Source: an uncultured Clostridia bacterium
Lineage (GTDB): Bacteria; Bacillota; Clostridia; TANB77; CAG-508
Assembly (NCBI GenBank): GCA_947628925.1
Contig: CANRBU010000041.1
Location: 1-9,108 of the forward strand
DNA length: 9,108 bases
Direction of reading: 5' to 3'
Numbering within the stretch: the first letter of the stretch is position 1; every line of letters starts with the position of its first letter. The notes below the pieces were generated by a model that saw only the letters and a program-made list of their open reading frames with translations, had not been told where the DNA came from and did not search any database. The position numbers and the translations under genes are program-made. Below are positions 1 to 6,855 of the stretch, in pieces.

Positions 1-1638
1 TCATCTCTAAAATATTTTAGTGTACTTATAACTGGATTTGGTGCACTTTGTCCTAAACCACATATACTTGATTTTTGAATGTTTATTGCTAATTTTTCTA
101 ATTTGTCTATATCTTCGGCTGTTCCTTTTCCATCACATAATTTTTCTAATATTTCTAACATCCTTTTTGTTCCAATTCTACATGGTGTACATTTGCCACA
201 ACTTTCACTTACAGTAAATTCTAAATAGAATTTTGCAAGACTAACCATACATTTTGTGTCATCCATAACAATAAGTCCACCTGACCCCATCATAGAACCA
301 ATATTTTTTAAAGATTCATAATCAATTGGTGTATCCAAATGCTCTTTTGGTATGCATCCTCCTGATGGACCTCCAGTTTGTGCTGCTTTAAAATCTCTGC
401 CATTTGGAATTCCTCCACCTATATCATATACGATTTCTCTTAAAGTTGTACCCATTGGAACTTCTACTAGTCCAATATTATTTACATTTCCTCCTAATGC
501 AAATACTTTTGTACCTTTTGAATTTTCAGTTCCTATTGAAGAATACCATTCACTTCCATTTAGTATAATTTGAGCAATATTTGCATATGTTTCAACATTG
601 TTAATTAGTGTTGGTTTTCCCCATAATCCTGCTTGTGCTGGATATGGTGGTTTTAACCTAGGTTGACCTCTTTTCCCTTCTATTGATTCAAGTAATGCTG
701 TTTCTTCTCCACATACAAATGCACCTGCACCTAAACGTATTTCTATATCAAAATTAAAGCCTGTATCAAAAATATTTTCTCCTAATATTCCATATTCTTC
801 TGCTTGTTTGATTGCTATTTTTAGTCTTTGCACAGCTATTGGATATTCTGCTCTAACATATATAAATCCTCTATTAGCTCCTATTGTGTATCCTGCTATT
901 GCCATTGCTTCTAAAACAGAATGTGGGTCTCCTTCCAAAATGCTTCTATCCATAAATGCTCCTGGATCTCCTTCATCTGCATTACAAACAACATATTTTT
1001 GATTTCCTTCAGATGCTCTAGTTAGTTCCCATTTTTTGCCTGTTGGAAAACCAGCTCCACCTCTTCCTCTTAAACCGAGAATCTGAAACTGTTTTTATTA
1101 CATCTTCTGGTGTCCAATTTTTTAACACTTCTTCTAATGCTTTATATCCATCAAATGCTATGTATTCATCTATATCTTCTGGATTAATCATTCCACAATT
1201 TTTTAAAGCAATTCTTTTTTGTTTTTTATAAAAGCTTAAATCATCTAATTTTTGTACTTTTGTTCCATCAATATCTTTTGCAAGTAATCTTTCTACTACT
1301 TTTCCTTCTATAATATGTGATTGAATGATTTCTTCGCAATCTTCAGGTTTACAATTAGCATAAAAAGTGTCTTCTGGTCTTACAATAACAATTGGACCTT
1401 TTGCACATAAACCAAAACATCCTGTTTTTATAACCCTGACATTTTCAATATTTTTTTCTTTTATTATCTTTTTAAAATTTTCTAATATTTGTGGAGATTT
1501 TGAAGAAGTGCATCCTGTACCATGGCATACTAAAATATGCTTTTCTCGTGTATCTGCATTTGTATTTTTACGTAAATCAAGTTCTTTTCTTTTTTCTTCT
1601 CTAATTTTGTGTATCTCTTTAAGTGTTTTCATCATCAT
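1..1638 (-). CDS. hydB: NuoF/HydB-like NADH-binding subunit of a bifurcating hydrogenase or NADH dehydrogenase; 3' end outside window; one +1 frameshift at CGG
   Basis: This is the flavin and Fe-S subunit that oxidises or reduces NAD(P)H and passes electrons to a hydrogenase or dehydrogenase partner in the cytoplasm. Reading through one +1 shift gives 545 residues in the window. Residues about 33-110 form a thioredoxin-like [2Fe-2S] domain with Cys38, Cys43, Cys74 and Cys78. The NuoF core follows: glycine-rich SGLRGRGGAGFPTG from about residue 187, then NADEGDPGAFMDR and the GAGAFVCGEETALLESIEG stretch. An N3-type [4Fe-4S] site has Cys480, Cys483, Cys486 and Cys526. The usual C-terminal ferredoxin-like part would lie off the left edge. 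The start is one of three tandem ATGs (1638, 1635, 1632) and overlaps the end of the upstream nuoE-like gene by about 20 bases, so the two are co-transcribed. GGAAAG suits the first ATG and GGTGA the third. Read without the shift, the protein ends at 1018 after 206 residues, just as the FMN site begins. The family is certain; hydB, hndC and nuoF cannot be separated without the next gene. Confidence 0.9.
1075..1077 (-). other. In-frame CGG at a +1 frameshift site in hydB
   Basis: Minus-strand context is TCT-CGG-TTT. The zero frame gives Arg and then unrelated sequence that stops 18 codons later. Passing over C1077 gives TCT-(C)-GGT-TTA, Ser-Gly-Leu, which enters the conserved SGLRGRGGAGF motif and stays open to the window edge. 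Gly188 is the expected residue in this family. Confidence 0.85.
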
Positions 1639-2155
1639 TCACCACTTTCCTTTCGTTTTTTAATATTTCATCTAAAACTGTATCTAACATTTTAACTGTT
1701 GCTTTTCCGTGTACTTCACCATTTACTGTAAATACTGGTGCTAGTCCACATGCTCCTACACATCTAGTTTCATCAATTGAAAACATCCCATCTTCTGTAG
1801 TCTGGCCCGGTTCAATTTTTAGTCTTTCTGTTAATCTATCCATGATTTTTCGTGAGCCTTTTACAAAGCATGCTGTTCCTAAGCATACTGATATTGCATA
1901 TTTTCCTTTTGGTTCTAGGGTAAAACGAGAATAAAATGTAATTACACCATAAATTTCTGCCATTGGTATTGATAAATATTCTGAAATTTGTTTTTGAGCT
2001 TCTTTTGGAATATATCCGAATTTTTCTTGAACTTCTTCTAATATTGGAATTAAATTATCTTTTTCTTGTTTATATGTTTCAAATATTTCTTTCATGAAAG
2101 TTGTTATTTTTTCTGTATTTTCCTTGCAATTAGAATTTTCTTCATTGTTTTGCAT
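1619..2155 (-). CDS. nuoE: NuoE-like [2Fe-2S] subunit (HydC/HndA type)
   Basis: This 178-residue protein is the small thioredoxin-like electron-transfer subunit that partners NuoF/HydB-type proteins. A helical N-terminal part, with the family sequence EVQEKFGYIPKEA near residues 41-53 and YGVITFYSRF near 69-78, precedes the ferredoxin fold. The [2Fe-2S] ligands are Cys91 and Cys96 (CLGTAC) and Cys132 and Cys136 (CVGAC). Length and ligand spacing are normal and the frame is intact. The start is supported by AGGGAGG at 2164-2170, eight bases upstream of the ATG. The gene is first in its operon and its last codons overlap the start of the hydB-like gene. It contains the trinucleotide CGG three times, always out of frame, with no effect on the reading frame. 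Confidence 0.93.
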   Translation of the reverse strand: MQNNEENSNCKENTEKITTFMKEIFETYKQEKDNLIPILEEVQEKFGYIPKEAQKQISEYLSIPMAEIYGVITFYSRFTLEPKGKYAISVCLGTACFVKGSRKIMDRLTERLKIEPGQTTEDGMFSIDETRCVGACGLAPVFTVNGEVHGKATVKMLDTVLDEILKNERKVVNDDENT

Positions 2156-2199
2156 ACTGAATTCCTCCCTAACATAATATTTATTATCATACTATTTTT

Positions 2200-2208
2200 A
2201 TTATATCA
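2200..2208 (-). promoter_or_regulatory. Extended -10 promoter for the nuoE-hydB operon
   Basis: The minus strand reads TGATATAAT here, a perfect extended -10 (TGn plus TATAAT at 2205-2200). The position 17 bases upstream (TAGTAA, 2228-2223) is a poor -35, which an extended -10 can tolerate. Transcription would start near 2193, giving a leader of about 38 bases that carries the AGGGAGG site. The same nine bases form the uvrB -10 element. Confidence 0.6.
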
Positions 2209-2234
2209 AAAGAAAGAATATTTTACTATACCTA

Positions 2235-2263
2235 TTGACAAAAAAGTCGAAAAATGTAAAAAT
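2235..2263 (+). promoter_or_regulatory. Probable promoter for the DUF5684-like gene
   Basis: A perfect TTGACA -35 lies at 2235-2240. Seventeen bases later a weak AT-only -10 (AAAAAT, 2258-2263) is preceded by TG at 2255-2256, so it is partly of extended type. It points at the gene starting at 2299 and lies back to back with the nuoE promoter in the 143-base divergent spacer. The -35 is convincing; the -10 is not close to consensus. Confidence 0.5.
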
Positions 2264-2298
2264 AAAAATATATAAAAAATAAAAGGAGGTCTATTTAT

Positions 2299-2817
2299 AT
2301 GAACAGTTATGACATTTCACAATATGCTCGTAGTTTTGAGAGTAGTTTAGAAAATCCAGATGCTGTCAATGCTTTGTGGGGTGCAATGGGTGCTATGTTT
2401 GGTGTATATATTACAATTGGCTTAGTTATTGCACTTATACAAATTATCGCAATGTGGAAAATATTTACAAAGGCAGGACAAAAAGGCTGGAAATCTATTA
2501 TTCCTATTTATAATTTGGTAATTTTGTTTAAAATTTGTGGAATTTCTCCATGGCTTATTTTACTTTATTTAACTACTGGAATTCCTATTGTCGGATTTAT
2601 AGTAGCTATTGTTCTTACAATTTATCAAGCAAATTCTTTAGCTAAAGCATTTGGTAAAGATGTTGGATATACTGTAGGATTAATATTCTTACCTGTTATA
2701 TTCTACATGATTCTTGGATTTGGAAATAGTCAATATGTTGGACCTGCAGTTGCACAAACAACAACTCCTGTTCAAAATACAGGAGATTCAAAAAATGATG
2801 AAAATAATAATGTATAG
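2299..2817 (+). CDS. DUF5684-like small integral membrane protein
   Basis: The 172-residue protein has three or four hydrophobic segments, at about residues 33-54, 79-108 and 121-142. Between the first two is a cytoplasmic-looking loop, KAGQKGWKSIIPIYN, and later comes AKAFGKDVGYTVGLIFLP. These two blocks are typical of the DUF5684 family of Bacillota, whose function is unknown to me. The first 28 residues are polar, without a cleavable signal, and the last 25 or so are a polar Asn/Thr-rich tail. A strong AAGGAGGT at 2283-2290 lies eight bases before the ATG. The gene stands alone on the plus strand, divergent from nuoE and convergent with uvrA. The frame is intact and its only CGG trinucleotide (2592) is out of frame. 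Confidence 0.8.
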   Translation: MNSYDISQYARSFESSLENPDAVNALWGAMGAMFGVYITIGLVIALIQIIAMWKIFTKAGQKGWKSIIPIYNLVILFKICGISPWLILLYLTTGIPIVGFIVAIVLTIYQANSLAKAFGKDVGYTVGLIFLPVIFYMILGFGNSQYVGPAVAQTTTPVQNTGDSKNDENNNV

Positions 2818-2837
2818 AAATTTTATCATTTTAACAT

Positions 2838-2870
2838 AAAAAGCGAAAATTATTTCAATTTTCGCTTTTT
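2838..2870. terminator. Bidirectional intrinsic terminator between the DUF5684-like gene and uvrA
   Basis: A perfect 14-base-pair stem (2838-2851 with 2857-2870) with a GCG core closes a five-base loop. It begins with five A and ends with five T, so each strand has a U-run after the stem. It lies 21 bases after the plus-strand stop codon and 14 bases beyond the uvrA stop at 2884, serving both convergent genes. Confidence 0.92.
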
Positions 2871-2883
2871 AAATTCTCATTTT

Positions 2884-5706
2884 TTATAAATATTTTTTTA
2901 GAAATTTACCTGTATAACTTCTTTCATTTTTACAAATTTGTTCAGGTGTTCCTACTGCAATAACTTCTCCACCATTATCTCCACCTTCTGGGCCTAAATC
3001 TATTATGTAATCACATGTTTTTATTAAATCTAAATTATGTTCAATAACAAGTATGGTGTTTCCTGTATCTACTAGCCTTTGCAAAATATTTACTAGTTTA
3101 TGGACATCTGCAATGTGTAAACCTGTAGTTGGTTCATCTAATATATATAAAGTTTTGCCCGTTGCTCTTTTTGATAATTCTGTTGCTAGTTTTACTCTTT
3201 GAGCTTCTCCTCCTGATAATGTTGTAGAAGGTTGTCCTAATTTTATATAACTTAGCCCAACATCATATAGTGTTTGCAATTTTGGTTTTATTTTTGGTAT
3301 TTTATCAAAAAATTCCAAAGCTTCTTCAACTGTCATATCTAACACATCAGCAATGCTTTTTCCTTTATATTTAACCTCTAATGTTTCTCGATTATATCTC
3401 TTTCCTTTACAAACTTCGCAAGGCACATAAATATCAGGTAAAAAGTGCATTTCTATTTTATGTACCCCATCTCCATTACAGCTTTCACACCTACCACCTG
3501 GTACATTAAAACTAAATCTTCCTTTTTGATATCCTCGTAATTTTGCTTCGTTTGTAGTTGCAAATAAATCTCTTATAAGATCAAATACTCCTGTATATGT
3601 TGCTGGGTTTGAACGAGGTGTTCTACCTATTGGAGATTGGTCAATATTAATAATTTTGTCTATATTTTCTATTCCTTTTATGCCTTTGCATTTTCCCGGT
3701 TTTTCATTTGACCCATTTAATTCTTTGGCAATTGTTTTATATAAAACTTCATTTATTAATGTTGATTTTCCTGAGCCTGATACTCCTGTAATACATGTAA
3801 AAAGTCCTAACGGAAATTTCACACTCATATTCTTTAAATTATTTTCTGTTGCATCTTGTACTTCAATAACTTTTCCTTTTGTCATTTTTCTTCTTGTTTT
3901 AGGTACTGGTATCTGTTTTCTTCCACTCAAGTATTGTCCTGTAATAGAGTTTTCTACTTGTTTAATTTCTTCTGCTGTACCTTGTGCCATTACATTTCCT
4001 CCATGTGAACCAGCACCAGGTCCTATATCAATAATTTGGTCTGCTGCATACATTGTATCTTCATCATGTTCAACAACTAGTAATGTATTTCCTAAGTCTC
4101 TTAGTTTTTTTAATGTTGCTAGTAATTTATCATTATCTCTTTGATGTAAGCCTATACTTGGTTCATCTAAGATATATAGTACACCTGTTAAACCTGAACC
4201 AATTTGGGTTGCTAATCTTATTCTTTGAGCTTCACCTCCTGATAATGTTCCTGCACTTCTAGATAGTGTCAAATATTCTAAACCTACATCAATTAAAAAT
4301 TGTAGACGTTTATCAATTTCTTTTAAAATCATTTCTGCTATCATAGCTTCTGTTTTATTTAATTGCAAATTATTTAAAAATTCTTTTAGTTGTTTTATTG
4401 ACATATCTGTCATTTCGTTGATGTTTTTATCTCCTACCTTAATAGATAAAATTTCAGGTTTTAGTCTTGCTCCCTTACATGCCATACATTCTGATTCGCT
4501 CATATACATTTCGTAAAATTCTCTCATACCTTGAGATTTGGTTTCACTGTGGCGTCTGTCTAAGGTTGGCAATACACCTTCAAAAGGTGCTGTGAATTTT
4601 CTCGTTCCAATTGAAGATTCATATTCAAAATTGATTTTTTCATCACCAGTTCCATATAAAATTTTTTCCAAGAACCATCTAGGAAGTTTCTTTATTGGTA
4701 CTGATATATCTACTCCATAGTGTTTTCCAATACTTTCAAAATACATTTTTGCCATTGTATCTGCTCTTTTCATCACACTAGAGCCAAATGCTTTAACACC
4801 ATCATATAGTGTTTTATTTTTATCTGGTATGATTAAATCTTCATCCATTTTCATTAAATAGCCTATTCCCATACATTCTGGGCAAGCACCATATGGATTA
4901 TTAAAAGAAAACATACGTGGAGACAATTCTGGAAAACTAAATCCGCATTGTGGACATGCATAATTTGTACTGTATAAAACTGGAGTTTTTCCAACAATAT
5001 CAATTAATACTAGATTTTCTGCATGTTTTAGAGCTGTTTCAATAGATTCTGCTAATCTACTTCTAATATCTTCTTTTATTACAAGTCTATCAACTACAAG
5101 TTCTATTTCATGTTTTTTCTTTCTATCTAGATTTATATCATCTGTTAATTCATAATTTTCTCCATCTATTCTAACTCTTACAAAACCTTCTTTTTGGTAT
5201 CCTTCTAGTTGTTTTGTGAATTCACCTTTTTTGCTACGGACAACTGGTGCTAATACTTGTATTTTAGTACCTTCTTCAAGAGACATTACATTATCAACAA
5301 TTTGGTCAATGCTTTGTCTTTCTATTTTTATACCACAATGTGGACAATATGGTATTCCTATTCTTGCATATAATAATCTAATATAGTCATAAATTTCTGT
5401 TACTGTTCCAACTGTTGAACGTGGATTTTTAGAAGTGGTTTTTTGATCTATTGATATTGCAGGTGATAATCCTTCAATTGATTCTACTGCTGGTTTTTCC
5501 ATCAAACCTAAAAATTGTCTTGCATATGATGATAAACTTTCAACATATCTTCTCTGTCCTTCTGCATACAGTGTGTCAAAAGCTAAAGATGATTTGCCTG
5601 ATCCTGAAAGTCCAGTAATTACAACTAATTTATCTCTTGGTATTTCTATATTAATATTTTTTAAATTATGTTCTTTTGCACCTTTAATTATAATTTTATC
5701 ATTCAT
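2884..5706 (-). CDS. uvrA: UvrA, excinuclease ABC subunit A
   Basis: UvrA is the ATP-dependent damage-recognition subunit of nucleotide excision repair; it loads UvrB on damaged DNA. The 940 residues match the family length. In order: first Walker A GLSGSGKSS (about residues 32-40), a CPHC element near 120, a zinc module with paired CPQC and CPEC about 19 residues apart, first ABC signature LSGGEAQRIRLA and Walker B LYILDEPSIGLH, second Walker A GVSGSGKSTL, the second zinc module (CESC and CEVC), then second signature LSGGEAQRVKLA and LYILDEPTTGLH. The start is ATG 5706, with GGAGG at 5712-5716. An in-frame TTG at 5718 would add four residues but overlaps this ribosome binding site, so I reject it. 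The frame is intact, with no in-frame CGG codon. It follows the unknown gene by 28 bases. Confidence 0.97.
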   Translation of the reverse strand: MNDKIIIKGAKEHNLKNINIEIPRDKLVVITGLSGSGKSSLAFDTLYAEGQRRYVESLSSYARQFLGLMEKPAVESIEGLSPAISIDQKTTSKNPRSTVGTVTEIYDYIRLLYARIGIPYCPHCGIKIERQSIDQIVDNVMSLEEGTKIQVLAPVVRSKKGEFTKQLEGYQKEGFVRVRIDGENYELTDDINLDRKKKHEIELVVDRLVIKEDIRSRLAESIETALKHAENLVLIDIVGKTPVLYSTNYACPQCGFSFPELSPRMFSFNNPYGACPECMGIGYLMKMDEDLIIPDKNKTLYDGVKAFGSSVMKRADTMAKMYFESIGKHYGVDISVPIKKLPRWFLEKILYGTGDEKINFEYESSIGTRKFTAPFEGVLPTLDRRHSETKSQGMREFYEMYMSESECMACKGARLKPEILSIKVGDKNINEMTDMSIKQLKEFLNNLQLNKTEAMIAEMILKEIDKRLQFLIDVGLEYLTLSRSAGTLSGGEAQRIRLATQIGSGLTGVLYILDEPSIGLHQRDNDKLLATLKKLRDLGNTLLVVEHDEDTMYAADQIIDIGPGAGSHGGNVMAQGTAEEIKQVENSITGQYLSGRKQIPVPKTRRKMTKGKVIEVQDATENNLKNMSVKFPLGLFTCITGVSGSGKSTLINEVLYKTIAKELNGSNEKPGKCKGIKGIENIDKIINIDQSPIGRTPRSNPATYTGVFDLIRDLFATTNEAKLRGYQKGRFSFNVPGGRCESCNGDGVHKIEMHFLPDIYVPCEVCKGKRYNRETLEVKYKGKSIADVLDMTVEEALEFFDKIPKIKPKLQTLYDVGLSYIKLGQPSTTLSGGEAQRVKLATELSKRATGKTLYILDEPTTGLHIADVHKLVNILQRLVDTGNTILVIEHNLDLIKTCDYIIDLGPEGGDNGGEVIAVGTPEQICKNERSYTGKFLKKYL

Positions 5707-5711
5707 TTCTG

Positions 5712-5716
5712 CCTCC
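5712..5716 (-). promoter_or_regulatory. uvrA ribosome binding site that decides the start
   Basis: GGAGG lies five bases before ATG 5706 and overlaps the alternative in-frame TTG at 5718-5716, making the ATG the real start. Confidence 0.85.
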
Positions 5717-5734
5717 AATTAGATAAACAACTAT

Positions 5735-6779
5735 TTATTTTCTCTCAAATTCTTCCATAGAATTGTCTACATCCAATCCTTTAATTTTCAATGTTGGGTT
5801 TTGTTGCATGCAAATTTTTAAATTATGTTTTATTCCTAAAATTAATTGCTGTTTCAAAGTTGGGTTGTCCATTATATCTCCTAAAATAGAATTGAACTCT
5901 TTGAAATTATCTCCATTAATTTTTTCTGCAAGGAATTTTTTTCTTGTAGCCATATCTTTTATGCTTATCATATATGAGTCTTCTAATGCAGATGCAAGCA
6001 GTGTATTATAACTTGCATCTATATATTGTTTATTTCCTGATATATCTGTATAGGTGGTGTCTATAACTTCATTTGAATATGTTATGCCATCTAAGTTTTC
6101 TGTAAATGGGTTTGTTTCTACATTTTCAAATATTTCTGGATATGTATTTTTCACATCTTCTATTGCATTTACAATTTGATTTAGTTCATTTTCATCATCT
6201 GACAAATAAAAAACCATTTTTTCACTTCTACTTCTCATTCCGCATATATTCATCTGAATCAAATTTAAAATAATAATTTTCTACATCATTAAGCCTTTTT
6301 ACTATTTCATTTACTACAAAAGCAACATCTTTTCTTCTGCAATTTAAATATATTCTTGATGTACATTTTTCTGATTCTCCTTTTTGAATATGATAAAATA
6401 CTGTGACATTATTTTTGCTATTTTTTTGCTCATTAATAAGAATATCTTTATTTTCTCTTAATATTTGTAGTAATTGTTTTTCATTTTCTGGATTGTGACC
6501 CGGTTTGGCAGTATCATCTGATGCTCCTAAATCAATTAATGCTGAATAACTATCTATATTCATATTATTATTTTGCCTGAATAATAATGCTGATAACCAT
6601 TGTTCTATTGCACCTTCTACTGTATTCAATTCATAATTTGGATTTTCTTCTTTTATTCTATCTTGGAATTCTTGCTGAGTATTATTTTGCATTTTATTTT
6701 GCGCACCCTCTGGTAATTTTAATTGTTGTTTTCCAAATATTTTTTTAATTTGAGTTATTATTCTTTCGTACCATTTCAT
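5735..6779 (-). CDS. Protein of unknown function (possibly HopA1-like) in the uvrB-uvrA cluster, read as one gene through a CGG +1 frameshift
   Basis: Two overlapping open frames (6779-6228 and 6262-5735) become one 347-residue protein if the C of an in-frame CGG at 6242 is passed over. The second frame has no ribosome binding site of its own. I do not recognise the protein with certainty. It has no signal peptide or membrane segment; the N-terminus is basic and Gln-rich and the rest acidic and Asn-rich. From about residue 122 the order is VTVFYHIQKG, SRIYLNCRRKDVAFVV, a conserved-looking YYFKF, then (after the junction) RSEKMVFYLSDDENEL and a Tyr-rich TYTDISGNKQYIDASY. This order loosely recalls HopA1-type proteins, in which an R-x-Y-x-N strand, a K-containing strand and a V-L-Y strand follow in succession. 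That is pattern memory only. The start has AAGGAG at 6791-6796, 11 bases upstream. It lies 76 bases after uvrB and 28 before uvrA. Confidence 0.7.
6240..6242 (-). other. In-frame CGG at a +1 frameshift site in the unknown gene
   Basis: Minus-strand context is ATG-CGG-AAT, codon 180. The zero frame ends four codons later (CGG AAT GAG AAG TAG). Passing over C6242 gives ATG-(C)-GGA-ATG, Met-Gly-Met, and opens the remaining 168 codons. There is no homology proof at this site, but it follows the same rule as the five others. Confidence 0.7.
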
Positions 6780-6813
6780 ATTTATAAATTCTCCTTATTG
6801 TATCTCACTTTTT

Positions 6814-6819
6814 ATTATA
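6814..6819 (-). promoter_or_regulatory. Possible internal promoter (-10) for the unknown gene and uvrA
   Basis: A perfect TATAAT on the minus strand lies 35 bases before ATG 6779, in the 76-base gap after uvrB. No good -35 lies 17 bases upstream. It may let the downstream pair be expressed separately from uvrB. Confidence 0.35.
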
Positions 6820-6855
6820 CTATATTAACAATAAAAAAACTAGAGTTTGTCATGT

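Noticed and set aside
1018..1638. A complete 206-residue ferredoxin-like protein separate from a truncated NuoF
   Set aside because: Its last 19 residues match no family pattern, while the +1 frame from the CGG continues NuoF without a gap and with no new start codon or ribosome binding site.
3656..4144. Long plus-strand open frames opposite uvrA (also 352-573, 808-1002, 1367-1934, 7403-8003)
   Set aside because: They are antisense shadows of strongly conserved minus-strand genes, with no ribosome binding site and no recognisable protein.
5707..5718. uvrA start at TTG 5718
   Set aside because: The TTG overlaps the GGAGG that serves ATG 5706, and the extra residues MEAE are not typical of UvrA.
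5735..6262. An independent gene starting at ATG 6262
   Set aside because: The first seven codons are an out-of-frame copy of the upstream gene's sequence and no Shine-Dalgarno sequence precedes it.
6820..6850. Intrinsic terminator after uvrB
   Set aside because: The minus strand has only a four-base-pair AAAC/GTTT stem before seven T; too weak to call.
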